A stretch of 64,000 nt of DNA from Ancylostoma caninum (lineage: Eukaryota > Nematoda > Chromadorea > Rhabditida > Ancylostomatidae). The notes beneath the pieces were generated by a model, which saw only the letters and a program-made list of their open reading frames with translations, was not told the DNA's origin and did not search any database. Below, in pieces: positions 46,670 to 59,504 of the stretch; position 1 is the first letter of the stretch, and every line of letters begins with the position of its first letter. The position numbers and the translations under genes are program-made. Where the stretch lies: NCBI GenBank assembly GCA_037903475.1, contig JBAJFG010000197.1:1-64000 (forward strand), written 5' to 3'.

Positions 46670-47320
46670 ATGTAATTTACTCAACAATATAATCAACATA
46701 GTTAGTCACTGCAGTGTCCCACCTAATGGATAGGTCAGCGGTCCCCTTCTCCCTGAGCTGAAGAAGCTGGGAGCCAAAGAAATCGCTGACCGTCCTTTCA
46801 ACATCGTCAACTTTGGTGAATTCTTTCTTAGCTAGGAATGCCTTATAGGAGCGAAGTGAGTGGTAGTCCAAACTGGCAATGTCCGAAGAATAAGGTGGGT
46901 GAGAAATCATGTCTCAGTCCATTTCCTCCAATTTTTCCAGGGCCTCTTCAGCTAAATGGGGGCCTAGTGTCATCGTGGAGAAGATGTACAGAATTTCACC
47001 TAGGCCGTTTTTCTCGAAAAGTGTTCGCGACTTTCTGGAGCTGATTGGCGTGAATGTTGCTGGTGACTGTGTGCGTTCGCGTGAGCAGCACTTAAAACAA
47101 CATTCCTCGCGAATGCCAGAGGTAGCAAAGGAAACACTCGTTTGGGTAGGGGTGTGATTTGGGGGGATCCCCCTCAAGGCAGCCACATGGCACGATGCGT
47201 GTTAAAATCGTCGAGGACCCAACACTCATCTCCAATAATCAGGTCTTCTAGAAACTCCTTTCGATGCGGGACGAGAAGGAAAAACTGATTATGGCTTGAA
47301 GGTGCTCGTGTATTATGTTG
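46670..47320 (-). pseudogene. mariner transposase relic, catalytic and C-terminal parts
   Basis: On the minus strand: IIGDECWVLDDF (first catalytic region, with D-E-C-W in place of D-E-K-W), a frame break, GPHLAEEALEKLEEMD (second region), another shift, then MISHPPYSSDIASLDYHSL (third region) and SDFFGSQLLQLREKG to the C-terminus VTNYVDYIVE at 46677. The N-terminal DNA-binding part is missing and several frameshifts separate the blocks. No terminal repeats were recognised. Confidence 0.85.
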
Positions 47321-48501
47321 TGCCACAATAAACGCAACCTAGTAATGAATTTTTGGAACTCCATAAATTCATTAATTCGGAAGCTAGATGGACAAACTTT
47401 GGACTACTACAAAGAGCAAGATCTGCTCTATCCGTACCCTAAAAAGGACTCCTCAGTTACTCTTTCTTTGGTTTCTGCAGACGGAATTGTAAGATGAGGC
47501 AAAACATGGTTTTTGTGTTCTCCCAATTTTTAGACTATTTTTTCGCCCCAATAGGATAAGAGCCAGATTTGGTGTTAGCTTTGCATCTGGCCAGGTAGTC
47601 GTGTTGTAAGCGCGCAGAAGCTGTGACTAGAGAAACACTTCCAGAACGATACGAGTTCTGAAATTTGACCAGGTAATGATCACGAAACTTGTCAGAAACG
47701 AAAGCATAGTTCTGGAGGCGAGACGAGAGTTCTGAAACGGTCCGTAAAAATGTTAGCAGCCAGGTTGGGCGCAACTAAATCACAGGTCGCCCTGCCTTCT
47801 TGGCAGCCAAACATGGCAAAAAAAATGGGCAAAGTGGATTTTGAACAAAAGCATTGCTGGTCATTGCTTAACTTGCGACACCATTTACTTCAATCCCTCT
47901 AATAAACATTGTTGCGAAATTTTTCGGAAAACTGGACCATTTTTAGTGATGAGTAGACATTGCTTATTAAAATGGACTTTTGTCCTATTCGCATCGCTGA
48001 GGATGATCTGGATATATTCAACGAACTTTGACATCTCAAAAAACGGTACCTTTTTCTAGGATATGAAATGCTACTCGAAGTGTTCGACAGTAGCTGGACC
48101 AGGCCACGAGTAGAATTTACTAAATGCCTCGCCTGTTACCATTTTGAGCTCGGCTTCGAGATTCGATTGAAAATGCCTCAGTTCTGGTGAGCCGAAGAAG
48201 TGCATGGCCACTAGCGTAGCGGGAAAATCCACTTAGGTTCACATCCTACCAAGAAAAATTTCACTGAGTGAGACGTTGGATCTCTTCTTGTAATATTGTG
48301 ATGGCCAGACCTCTGCCTAATAGGGTAGCTTTTCGTGCTCGCGTTGAATCCAGTTTTCGGCTAGAAAATTCATGCGAATCAATGGGTACTGAAAATTGAC
48401 CTTTCGCACTTCGTTAAATCCTGTGGTTTCGGCTTTCTTCCTTACATGAGTTCCACTGTACTGCTAAAATGTGCAGGAAATGCTGATCATAATACTTTTT
48501 A
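47321..48501. other. no gene recognised
   Basis: Short frames (up to 79 codons) without domains. Part may be the decayed N-terminal region of the adjacent mariner, but I cannot show it. Confidence 0.35.
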
Positions 48502-49480
48502 CCAGCCTGATCGTCCGGCTAACGCCGGACTCTCAGGCTTCTTTTCGTGCTCGCTTCGCTCGCATATTTTCGTTGTCCTCAGATAAGATTAGTGCAGGTG
48601 GATGAACAGACACTATCCACAGAGAAGCGTTCTTTACCGCGGTTCATGGAACCATTGAACCACTATGGACAGCTCCTTTTCAACAATTTGTGGTGCCGCA
48701 TTTCGGTGGAAGTAAATAGTAAAAATTGACCGAGTAAGTGCAAACTGGGATTGAACACCGGTCCACCCTTATCTCACCTGCCTTCAAAGGTTCCTCCCGT
48801 TTTGGACGCCAGCGCACCCTTGTCACGCCGTTGGACCCGACTCCAGGCGTTTCCCCACTTTCGGACGCCGGCGCACCCTTGTCACACCGTTGGACCCGAC
48901 TCCAGGCGTTTTCCCACTTTTCGGACGCCGGCGCACCCTTATCACGCCGTTGGACCCGACTCCAGGCGTTTCCCATTTTCGGACGCCAGCGCATTCTTAT
49001 CACACCTTTGGACCCGACTCCAGGCGTTTCCCCACTTTCGAACGCCGGCGCACCCCTATCATATCGTTAGACCCGTCCCCAGGCGTTCCTCCTATTTTGG
49101 ACGCCGATCACACCGCTAGCCCACCTCTATCATACTCTATGCTGCAATCCTCATTCTTGTCACTCCTCACCCGTCTGGTTCATCGTCCTCGTTATAAAGG
49201 CATACTACCCGTCTCCTTCCTTTTATACGGTCCTGTGATCATAAACTTATCTAATTCATTCCGACCGTGGTGAAAACAACTGCAGGCCATTAACATGTCC
49301 GAACATGACAGAAGTGGCCCGAAACACCCTTAAATCAAGGTAATAATCAAAATTTACCACCTTTTCGTACATAACTCGATGCGCTGAACACAGTGGTGTA
49401 GGTATTTTCCGTTTTTTGATGGCTGGTTCTCGTGCACACACACACACACACATGAACTGCCAATTAAGAAGAAGTATGAT
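48502..49480 (-). mobile_element. Helitron-like non-autonomous composite, copy A
   Basis: Read on the minus strand: AATTGGCAGTTCATG, a short GT run (49434-49453), a linker with CCGAAACACC and TTGATTTAAGGGTG, a minisatellite (48757-49115), and finally the palindrome GTCCGGC-GTTA-GCCGGAC (48513-48530) followed eight bases later by CTGG and a T at 48501. A GC-rich hairpin shortly before CTRR and a T is the standard 3' end of Helitrons. Similar composites at 57137-57819 and 61422-62400 have the same parts. No helicase is encoded. Assignment to Helitrons rests on the end only. Confidence 0.45.
48757..49115 (+). repeat. minisatellite, about 59-bp units, six copies
   Basis: Well-conserved units contain GGACGCCGGCGCACCCTT, ATCACACCGTTGGACCC and GACTCCAGGCGTTTCCCCAC. 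The spacing is close to but not a multiple of three, which shifts the peptide between copies. The frames across it are artefacts. Confidence 0.92.
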
Positions 49481-50439
49481 TCCAAGGGAAAAGATCTCAA
49501 GTTTGAGCTGAGTTACGCACCTTGGAATGCGCGCCTCCAAAACGGACATTATTTATGGGACACCCTATTAGAATTGACCTTGTAACTAAAATTACGGAAA
49601 GTAAGCCGGCTATATGTACCTATTGTGGAGAAGTTCCGGAAGTGGTCTACAACTATCACATAATAGGTATTGATTTTTCTGCTTTGCTACTAAACGGTTC
49701 CCACACTCTTCCACTAACATTTCAATCGGTATTAAAACAAGCTACCCTTTATAGTGAAGTTTTGCGAATCGCCCGCCCTTGTTGTACAGCACTTTATAAA
49801 CAGACTGCATCGAAAAAAAAACATATTGTTAGCCATGGACTACAGTCGATCTGTAATAGAAAGCTCATATATACGTTGTTTGTTCAAAAATAATTATATT
49901 TTGCATAAACTTGACACACATGCCTCTAGAACTCAGGAATTTGTAAAGAAAATATTTTGATTACAACATAATTAGCTGAAGATTGCTAGAAAGATGCTGA
50001 TTCAGGACTCAATATACCATAACAAACTAAATCTGTAATCAATAAATCAATATATCCGCCATTCCACCCATTCAATACATCCATTTAGCCATAATCTATT
50101 ACAAATAAACAATTCTAATCTAATAAACTCAGTGCCACATAATCAATATCTTCCCGTTGATTATATTCCTTTGGAACTACTCATTTTGTATGCACATTGC
50201 TTACATGTGGTTGGATGTTTGATCAATCAAACCAGATGTAAGTTTTAAAGCCTTAAATTTAAGTAGGTTTATTTCAAAAATATGTGCACATATTAAAGTT
50301 TACTTAATAAACACAATTCAGTAGGTTTCCTTCACCTTACTGATGAATGCAGGAGGAAACCTACTTTTATGTTTAGTTTTCGTATACATGCACGAAACGA
50401 AAACTGAACAGACCACAAACTTTCAATATATCTCTAGAA
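49481..50439. other. no gene recognised
   Basis: A 123-codon frame (49522-49893) contains CTYCGEVPEVVYNYH, which vaguely resembles the C-terminal Cys-His motif of some non-LTR elements, but this is too weak to call. The rest is AT-rich. Confidence 0.3.
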
Positions 50440-50860
50440 TTTTACTCAACACGCTGAACACGAGTATGAGAACTATTTTGCACCAAAGATTTGTTGATTT
50501 TATCGATTTTTTTCCATTTCCCTCCGGGGACGTGCAAGAACATGTCCACTGAGGTTTTCCAGTACGCTTAACAAGTAGATGCCACTTTGCATCAAATATC
50601 GATTTATTGTTGTCCAGGGATGGGTGGGGACATGTCTACTAAGGTTTTCCGGTACGCTGAACACGAATGATAAACATTTTACATGAAATATCGATACAAT
50701 GAATGCCTTTGTTCTTTTACAGCTTCTGGACAGGTACATATTGCACTTGCTGGATCAATCGAACACGCCAAACACTCGAGCACGAATATAACAACTGTGT
50801 TGCATGAATTTGTTCTCGAAATGATCTACCGAATTTCGCTCATGGGTAGGTGGAAAAAGG
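50440..50860 (+). repeat. diverged copies of the 117-bp satellite, about three units
   Basis: GCTGAACACGA at about 50452 and 50655, with ACATGTC landmarks near 50539 and 50631, and the TATCGATTT block match the satellite inside the Helentron-like element at 28.5-29.8 kb. The units are shorter and more diverged. Helentron-type ends were not found here. Confidence 0.7.
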
Positions 50861-50884
50861 TTACTAAGCCTCGCTAATGTCTAA

Positions 50885-53800
50885 CTCGATTGTTCGGAAA
50901 AAAAGCGAAGTGCTGGTGTTTGCGTATTGATTCATGATCAAGTTCCGTTTCATCACGTCACTTTTAACCATAACTTGAAATCAGACCTACTGTGCACTGA
51001 CCCTCACCAAATTGTTCCGCAAACTCACCGCGCTATTCTTGTCTATAGGCCGCCCAACTCCAATTCTAGCGAGAATCTGGAGCTGTGCGACGTACTGGGT
51101 GAATTAGCGGCCACAGTTAGGAGTTTCACAGTACTTGGTGACCTCAACCTGACCGATGTAGACTAGCGTACCATGTCTGCATCTTCTCAGCCTTCGTAAA
51201 TGTTGCTATAACTCGATCACAGCCCAGATCTAAAGCAATATACGAATACACCTACCCGTGGTAGTGCTTTCTTAGACCTTATGCTATCCACCTCTGGTGA
51301 GAAATCTGACATGTTCAGCCATGCTCCTTTAGCAAGTTCAGGTCATGGTATTTTAACATTTTCCATTAGCGTAGGTCATAAAAGTCCATGTACACATGGA
51401 CTGGCCATGGCGAGACTTTCGTTCAGCCGATTCGAACTCGATCAAAGCTGCACTAGCAAGTATAAACTGGTACGAAGTGTTCGCATGCTACAGCTCTGCC
51501 GATAATGTTTAACATCTTATTGATCGTTTCGTTCCCCTAAGGCTTTCTGTCCCGCACAAAACAATTCACCTAAGACATATCGTTAATCTTTTTGGCCAAA
51601 AAATCGATTGTTTCTGACGAGTGCAGATCCAATATCAAAATAAAAAAATGTGCTTCCGTTCTGTTAGGAGTTGATGGTTCTAAGCTACTCTCGGCAAATG
51701 ATAAAGTAAATGAATTTTCTAAATACTTCTGCAACGTTTTCAATTCTTCTAAAACCACGTGTCCATTAATTCCATCATTCACGCCTTCATCTTGCCCAAT
51801 ACCTTGCATCCAAGTCCATGAAGTACGCAAATATTTACGGTCTGCGAAGAGATTTACTTCAGTCACCTCTGACGGAGTATATACCTCCCATATTCATCAC
51901 GTTATCTGCTGACTCTCTGGCCCTCCCGCTCACCCACATTTTCAATATAACTCTTGGCGAAATGCCTTGAGTCTGGAAGCATGCCCTAATCACTCCCATA
52001 CCCAAGGTCCCTTCAGCTGAAAATATATCACAATTCGGACCCATAAGTAGCCTGCCTACTCCATGTAGAATTATGGAAAAGATAATGACGTGCCACCTCC
52101 TTAAATGGTTCTTCAGAATCAAATGCATACCCGACGAACAACATGGCTTTTCGCAAGGAAGGTCCACTTGCACACAACTTCTTAGCTGCAACCATGACTG
52201 GGCAATCTCGCTTAGCTCAGGAAAACTGGTCAGTATCGTTTACTTTGATGTAAGCAGGGCATTTGACAGTGGACCACTCTTGTCTTATTTCGAAACTGGA
52301 AAGCGTGGGCATTCGGGGACCATTGCTTTGCTGGTTTAAAACTCAAATCACTGATCGTTCGCTTGCCGTAAGGTTCCTTAATAATACCCCTGCCCCTAAG
52401 GGTTGCCCGTCAGGTGTGCCTCAAGGGAGTGTCCTCTCTCTTATACTCCCCCTCACTTATACTCGAGACCTCCTTCAACTTCTTAAAACGGATAATAGAA
52501 TTAGAGTTGCAGCTTATGTGGACGATATCAAAATCTATCCCTCCTTCTCCAGTGATGAAAGAAACGCAGTGGAAGAGTCCCTTCAGCAGTCCTACGAACC
52601 ATGATTGAATGGGCCGATAGATGGAGGGTTCGCGTCAATCAAGACAAAAGTTTCGTCTTGATTTCAAGCAATAAAGGGTCTCCTTGCATGTTGTTCAGGT
52701 CGAGAACCTCCCTTGCCTTTCTAGTGCTCGTGATCTTGGTGTAATTATAGACTCTCGTATGAATTTTTCGAAACACCTCGATCGCAGAGTGTCCAGGGCA
52801 TTTCGGACTTTGTTTTGCCTATTTAGAACTGTCTGCACTACTGATCCTACCTCAGGCTCTATAAAGCCTATATTATGCCTTTGCTCGAATATTGTCGCCA
52901 GATCTGGAACCCTACCTTTAAAAAGCACATCCAAAGAATTAAGAGAGTGCAAATCACCTTCACCAGACTGCTGTACGTCAGAGCATTTCAAAATGACGAA
53001 TATCCTCAATCCCTTCCTTCCTGTAGTGTGCGATTGCTCCAATTAGGAATGGGAAGCTTATTTGGGAAGGATTCGAGCTGATCTAATTTTAGGTTTCAAA
53101 ATACTACGTGGTGGAACTAGCTTCGTTCCTTCCAGAATTTGGCGCTTTTGGTCCTCGTTTGCCCGCAGATCTAGTTTCAATATCGGTCTACATGCTTCCA
53201 CTTCATATCGTCAGCAGCTCCTCCATAACTCGTTCTTCTACCATGGTGCTCAGCTCTTAAATAAACTATCCCGCTCTTTTATGCTCTTCCAGACTCTCGT
53301 TCTCTTAAGAAAAACAGAAATTTTGATCTCCTAAGGGTTCTAAAGATTAATGACGTCATTTAAGCTCAGCCTTATCTGGCTTCCACTTGAATGACTTGAA
53401 TTATTTCACCTTTCGTTATCTGGTATTCCAGACCTCTTCCGAGCAGCTTTTGCCAGACTGTCGATCCCGTTGAGATATACCAAGTTCCAACATTTAACCC
53501 CAGTTACTAAATAAGATTTCGCAACACGCCTACCTGATGCACAGCGCTAAGCCTCTCTTGGTTACAGGTTGCCACTACTAGGTAAGGCGGGTGCCAGACA
53601 GTCCATGCCCACATGCCCATGTAAAACTTACATATCAAGGCTTGCCGTGCTTTACTGACCCTCCCAGGTATTGTACCTCAACTGGTACGCGCGGCCTTGT
53701 TGGTCTTCAGGATCTGTCCCCACGCGGTCTATCAGATTATTGTTTGAGGCTCAGAAGAGGTTAAGGCATTGGCCGTTAGGGTCCAGTTGGGTTTCGTTGA

Positions 53801-53990
53801 TTCTCACAATAGTCTATGTTTTACTTTTGCTTTCTAGTGTTTGTTTTTCCCAGTTCTTTTAATTCTTCTATGTTCGTTTTTTCACATCATTTTGTTCCAG
53901 TTGTTAGGTGTTTTCCCTTTACCTTGCTGTTATTGTTAGCACCACTGAGTGCACATGATAAATAAATAAACAAATAAATAAATAAATAGT
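50885..53990 (+). pseudogene. CR1-like LINE, nearly full length but decayed
   Basis: In order on the plus strand, in broken frames: LVYRPPNSNS and VLGDLNLTDVD (end of an APE-type endonuclease, about 51.04-51.16 kb), a connector with NEFSKYFCNVFNSS (51.7 kb), then the reverse transcriptase with DEQHGFSQGRSTCTQLL (52.14 kb), YFDVSRAFDS (motif A, 52.24 kb), GVPQGSVL (52.41 kb) and AAYVDDIKIY (YVDD active site, 52515-52526). After that come RDLGVIIDSRMNFSKH and PLLEYCRQIWNP (52.7-52.9 kb), which mark the C-terminal part of CR1-group RTs. The first half of the endonuclease and any ORF1 are missing or unreadable. Numerous stops and shifts make it inactive. It ends with repeated AAATA at 53.96-53.99 kb. 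Confidence 0.85.
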
Positions 53991-54109
53991 GTGGTCATCA
54001 CAATAATTATGGTCATTCGCAGGAAATTTATAGGTAATAGCCATTGTCGTCAGCATTATGAAATAGCCACGATAGTAAAGCATTCGAGCGAACTAGTACC
54101 ATATTCACC

Positions 54110-54325
54110 GTACCGTTCAAGCACGTGCGTTTATATGATGAAGAATAAGTGGTGGCATCGCTAACGCTCCTCGAAGGAACGCGTTTACTGCCTCGCAGTG
54201 ACCGTGCCTCCTTTTCATTGAAATTGTACACAGTGCGCCAACCGGTCTTCTTAGAAAACCTTTCTCAAATGGATGAGTGCGTCTCATGCACGAACTTGGT
54301 ATAAATTGCCCTTGTATCGTAACCA
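54110..54325. mobile_element. MITE-like element, copy of the 60670 family
   Basis: ACGTGCGTTTATATGATGAAG (54123 onward) matches the left part of the complete copy at 60670-60893, and the right end CTTGGTATAAATTGCCCTT matches its right end CTAGTATGAGTTGCCCT. The left terminus is not clear. No protein is encoded. Confidence 0.55.
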
Positions 54326-54473
54326 GGCCCTATACGACCTAGTCATTTCTCTTCGCCCCCACTAGACGGTCTGATGGAAGCTGACTGAACTGTATCATTC
54401 CAATACAGAGCAGGTATGATTCTTTGTGAGCAGATTCTCAGCAGAAAATTCAACGCACTGAGGTAGAGAGGGC

Positions 54474-54681
54474 GAAAAGGGAGTTGGGGGGGGCACCCTA
54501 TAAAAGATCATAGGCTTCACCTTATGAGCCTAAGTAAAAGCACTAGATTTAGCCTAAGCTTAAGCTTAGCCTAAGCCTAAGCTAAGCCTAAGCCTAATCC
54601 TATGCTTAAGCATGCGTTTAAGCCTAAGCCTAAGGCTTAGGCTTAGGCTTCAGATTACTGCCCCCCCCCAACTCCCTTTTC
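54474..54681. repeat. foldback element containing telomere-type GCCTAA/TTAGGC repeats
   Basis: The ends are inverted: GAAAAGGGAGTTGGGGGGGG at 54474 and its reverse complement at 54661-54681. Inside, from about 54527 to 54652, the six-base repeat GCCTAA occurs many times with small errors (GCTTAA, GCTAA) and switches near 54633 to the opposite strand (TTAGGC). TTAGGC is the nematode telomere repeat. The interior therefore holds two telomere-type tracts facing each other inside a hairpin. Confidence 0.85.
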
Positions 54682-54974
54682 ACCGTAGAGAGTTGCTTTA
54701 CTGTTGTGTGTGTACTCGACAATTTGCTTTGTCCTACCTAGTAGTGAGTGCCGAACTTAAAAGCAGTGTCTCCCCTCATGATAGGTATCGAGACACCAAC
54801 GGATTCTGGTCCTATTCGACGTGCTGATTCCAATAATGTGCTTGAAATGTGAAAAAAAAACTGCTGAAACCCCGTATTTTGAAGGCCAAATTCAATATTG
54901 GAGCGGTCGAGTTTCCTTGCTAGGAAGCTAGCAAAAGCGGAGCTGAGAAGTCAAGGTTGCACATAGAAATGAAC

Positions 54975-55640
54975 TTCTCCTCAGAACCCCAAAAACAACT
55001 TGTCGACAAGCATTTGGCGAGCAAGTATTTGATCGCATCTGAAACTTGCTTTTCCAAAAGCTTGTCGACAACTTGGTTTTGCACTCCTCGTCGACAACTT
55101 GTCCGCCCAAAAGCTTGTTGGCAACTTGCTTTTTCTCTTCCTTGCCGGCAGGTGGTCGACCGTCTGAACTTGTTCTTGCTCCCTTCTTCACTGACAATCT
55201 GTCAGCTCTGCGCTACATAATTGCCCAAGGTAGGACCTCTGTGGAGATTTGCACAATCGTCCTTCATTAGAAAGCACTCTTTCCTAAAACTGTACCATAG
55301 CAACCACTGCCCTGGTGCCCTCAATGGTTGCATCGTATGCTACGCGGGTATGGGAACATGACTCTCTCTCGTCGACAGGCTGTTCAGCTAAAATGTTGTC
55401 AACAACTTTTTCCGCCAAAAGCTCGTTTGCAAGTTGCTTTTTGGAAAAGCTGGTCGACAACTTGTTTTTTCTCTTCCCTGTCGACAAGTTGTTGCGAGAA
55501 AAGCTTGTTGACAACTTGGTTTTGGGTGGCATGAGGACGTCAAACTTGTCGACAACGATTTGCTAGTTAAAAGCTTGTTTGCAAGTTGTTTTTTGGCAAA
55601 GCTGGGCCGACAACTTGTTTTTGTGGTTCTGAGAACCCAC
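54975..55640. mobile_element. inverted-repeat element rich in GTCGACAACTTG
   Basis: The left end CTCAGAACCCCAAAAACAAC and the reversed right end CTCAGAACCACAAAAACAAG pair. Inside, the 12-base motif GTCGACAACTTG and its variants, or the reverse, appear a dozen times in two clusters (54995-55155 and 55365-55620) around a unique middle. CTCAGAA ends and a repeat-rich subterminal region suggest a non-autonomous DNA transposon whose repeats could bind a transposase. The superfamily is unknown. Confidence 0.6.
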
Positions 55641-55670
55641 GGAAATTTTGCAGATTTTGGTGTATTCTTA

Positions 55671-55828
55671 AGCTGCGTTTATAGTGTATCGGAGTCCGAT
55701 CCGGTCGGATAACGAAAGATACGTATTGGTCATCGTTATCCGAGGATCAATACGTTCGTTTCCCGAGGATCGATACGTATCTTCCGTTATAGGATCGGAT
55801 CGGTTTCCGATGAACTATAGCTACAGCT
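55671..55828. mobile_element. palindromic MITE, about 158 bp
   Basis: The left arm (AGCTGCGTTTATAGTGTATC, then GGAGTCCGATCC) and the reversed right arm (AGCTGTAGCTATAGTTCATC, then GGAAACCGATCC) are close matches, and inner blocks GATACGTATC/GATCAATACG extend the pairing. It is non-coding and almost entirely self-complementary. Confidence 0.7.
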
Positions 55829-55961
55829 TTAGGCCTAGCGCTATAATGATGACGAAGGCAGCGATGAACTTTGTCAAATTTCACGAAAAAGGCAGTTTCC
55901 ATTGGCAGCATTTCAGCTCGTTTGTAAAGAATGGCCGAGTTACCCGGGCTTGAAATGGAAG

Positions 55962-56071
55962 AACTCAGTCAATTTTGGGGGCAAATCCCGTTCCAAACGG
56001 GCGGGAGGCGAGGGTAGGAACGAGCGGTGTTTCCACCCGAGAAGTAGCCGCGTTCAGGCCGCTGCAGGTCC
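55962..56071 (+). repeat. dispersed repeat block, copy 2
   Basis: Matches the minus strand of 40971-41090 (see that entry). It directly abuts a Helitron-like linker that begins at about 56072. Confidence 0.7.
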
Positions 56072-56624
<553 letters not shown>

Positions 56625-57136
56625 AGGTAGATTCCAGATTTCTGACGTGCTCGTAAAAGCAAGTAGGCGCGTACAGTTAATAGATCGGACCTCGGTTTCT
56701 TCTTGGGCTCTTGCACTTCCCTCATACCGCTTTCTTCTGCCCAGATCTCGAGCAAAGTTGCTCAGCAGGTGATTTATGACCTGGGTATACATAGCTTTCC
56801 TATCGGTTTGCTCCCTTAAGCGAGCGTGAGACATAGTTACGGAATGATGAGATTCAGCTGGTGAAAATATCAGGTAGGCACGTTCTGATAGATATTCTGA
56901 GCATTTTTTTTTGTATAAATTATCATTTATGTTTGGAAAACCGACAGTTTAATGATGGAATATTTCCAGATTTTGATGATACTTGTGATGATTTTGCTAA
57001 TTCACTGCTATGTTATTGCTTCATCGGCTTTGGCTATATGTCTAGAAGGTATATTTGTTTTATATACAGAAGAGGAACGACTATCTCATGCACGACCAAT
57101 CATCATGACCTATAATAAAGGGCTTAGTCTGTCACG
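56625..57136. other. no gene recognised
   Basis: A short frame at 56952-57167 is hydrophobic but runs into the GT repeat and has no known domain. Confidence 0.3.
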
Positions 57137-57819
57137 TGTGTGTGTGTGTGCGTGTGTGTGTGTGTGAAACGAAATTCAGGGGGTGTGGCCTAAGCTTACA
57201 GTGCTGAACGATATAGAGTCCAGTGACCTCTGAAGGGTGCGCCGGGGCCCAGCAAGGTGGAGGAAACGCCTGGAGTCGGCTCCAACGGTGTGATAAGGGT
57301 GCGCTGCCGTCCAAAAGTGAGGAAACGCCTGGAGTGGGTTCAACGATGTGATAAGGTCGCGCCGGCGTCCAAAAGTGGGGAAACGCCTGGAGTCGGGTAA
57401 ATCACCCAGATGTACATTGTTTCCTTTCGTATCCGTGTTGTTCTCTTCCCATTCCGTTTGTGTCTGAATGAACCACTCCCTCCTCCCCATTTATATACAC
57501 CGGTGGATTCTTATCACTTGAATTACCATAACAACCAGCTAAGCCTAAATCATTTCAAGATAACAGTTGCGATGAATGTGTTACACTCAAGTCTTCACGG
57601 CCACTAACGGTCGCTCAGATGGGAAGGCGTAACTTCATTCATATCGGGAAAAGCAACCACCTACGGAATTAAGTGCTTCTCAGGATAGGGATAGAACTGC
57701 ATGGAAGGATACAGATTTTATCAATCCATCTACACTTTTTGTGTTTACTTTCAATGTGCAGTATGAGAGCGAAGCGAGCTCCAATAGAAGTCCGGCGTTA
57801 GCCGGACGGCCAGGCTGGT
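57137..57819 (+). mobile_element. Helitron-like non-autonomous composite, copy C
   Basis: The plus-strand order is a short GT run (57137-57167), the about 58-bp minisatellite on the minus-strand sense (57225-57400, three units with GGAAACGCCTGGAGT), unique sequence, then GCGAAGCGAGC and the palindrome GTCCGGC-GTTA-GCCGGAC (57790-57807) followed by CTGG at 57815 and T. This end is nearly identical to that of copy A, reversed. The upstream limit is uncertain. Confidence 0.45.
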
Positions 57820-58976
57820 AAGAAAATAATTTTCCAACTAGCCACGATAAGATTGAAGAAAGAGAAAGAAGGAAAGTGCATACCTTCAAATGAAACTCCT
57901 GTAAAAGGCTGCAGGTAAATGCTGGAGACATCCCCGACATCAGTTGATTTCTAATACCCTTCCGTTCATTAGAAACTAGTCTGGTCGCCCGGAAGACATG
58001 AAGCTTCCGAACTCCTCCTGAAGCTCGCTTCGCTTCCACTAATTCTCCCCTTCCTACACAGATGTAACATGTATGGGCCCCAGGTTGGGATTCGTAGCTG
58101 CTTTGGTGTCGTCAAATTACTGAGTGTCTTTGGAAGAAACTATAGGTGGAATAGCAGTGCAACTGACCTTCCAAAGCGATCGTTTCCGTGAAAATCAAGG
58201 GTCGAAAAGTGAACATGGTCAGCCCAATAGGCATCGACCGAGATGGGGGGAGGTCGGGCCTTAAGTGAGGCTTCATCTTGATGGTAACCAAATTGTTGTG
58301 GTAGTGAACTTCATTTCCAAAATATTAGCTGGGAGCAAATGTGCAGATGTTATGCCAGGAGAAGCCCATCCCAGCCTACTCCCTGGAAGGATTTGCTCAT
58401 TTTTTCTCAGGATCCAGAAAAACTGAGACTAATAATTGAAAAATACACTACACATTTTCATCCACAGAACAGGAGATTTCTTCGATTTTGCACAAGGCAT
58501 TTCTCCGGATCCAGAAAAGATGGGCCGAAGCTCGTCTATGATAGGTGAGAGAAGGCAGAGTACTATGTTAATAGTTGCAAAACTGGTGGTTTGGAGCAGA
58601 ACCTCTATGAAGCTCACTAATGGCGTTGGAAAATCCAGAAAATTTGGTGCATGCAGTAGTTGGGTCGCGGCCCGCCACGCGCTAAATATTGATCTTTTCT
58701 CAAATACGAGATTGTCTTATAATTGAGGGATGTGGCCTCTATTGAATCATATAAAAAATCCATTTATCGCTCTCTACTTCTTCCCGCCAATTGGTCTCTG
58801 GTGGCCCATTTTTGGGAATTTGTACCGATTTCTCAGCTTTCATTGGAGTCCTTTTTGAAATGCGCGGTGGCCTTTGTATTCATTTCACAATTCTGCGTCA
58901 ATCGGTATAGACTTGTGGGGCACCGTTCTGCGTCGAACGCCCTACCGGCCGGTTGAGGGGCATCTTATAACGGGAA
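57820..58976. other. no gene recognised
   Basis: Frames up to 119 codons without domains. A short direct repeat, GGATCCAGAAAA, occurs at about 58411 and 58509. The right edge borders the Penelope-like relic. Confidence 0.35.
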
Positions 58977-59504
58977 CTCCATGACCCAGACGAGATAGAG
59001 CGCTAGAGGCAGAGACGCAAAAACAGCTTTAAGACCCACAAACCTCAAAAAGAAGCTAGTTCGCAATCGCGCGTACGATCGCCTCTGCAATACACCCGGA
59101 TGCGTTATTTGTCCGAATGGAAGACCTGGTGACTGTATGATGTCAGGGGTAATTTATCTGATCACCTGTCAATCTTGCGGGGACGAATACATAGGAGAAA
59201 CGGGCCACCCTCTCTGCATTCGAATAAAAGAACATCTAGATGGGCTCAACAGATCAAGACCTTCCACCCCACTGGGAGCTCATCGTATATTGTGCCATGA
59301 AAACTCTACCATCCACGTAGGAGTCGCGATTTTGTCGTTGGAACCTGAGATCATAGCGCGAAAAACATTGGAAGCCTGCTGGATTGCCACCAAGAGCCCT
59401 AGAATGAATAGAAAAGATGAGTGTATTACTATCACTAACGAGTTGGCCTTGTATCACAATCTTTGCGGATTCTGATTCGATTATGGCAGATTGTTAAGGC
59501 ACAC

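Noticed and set aside
49522..49893. Cys-His motif frame as a LINE C-terminus
   Set aside because: CTYCGEVPEVVYNYH is only a loose match and no RT or 3' tail is adjacent.
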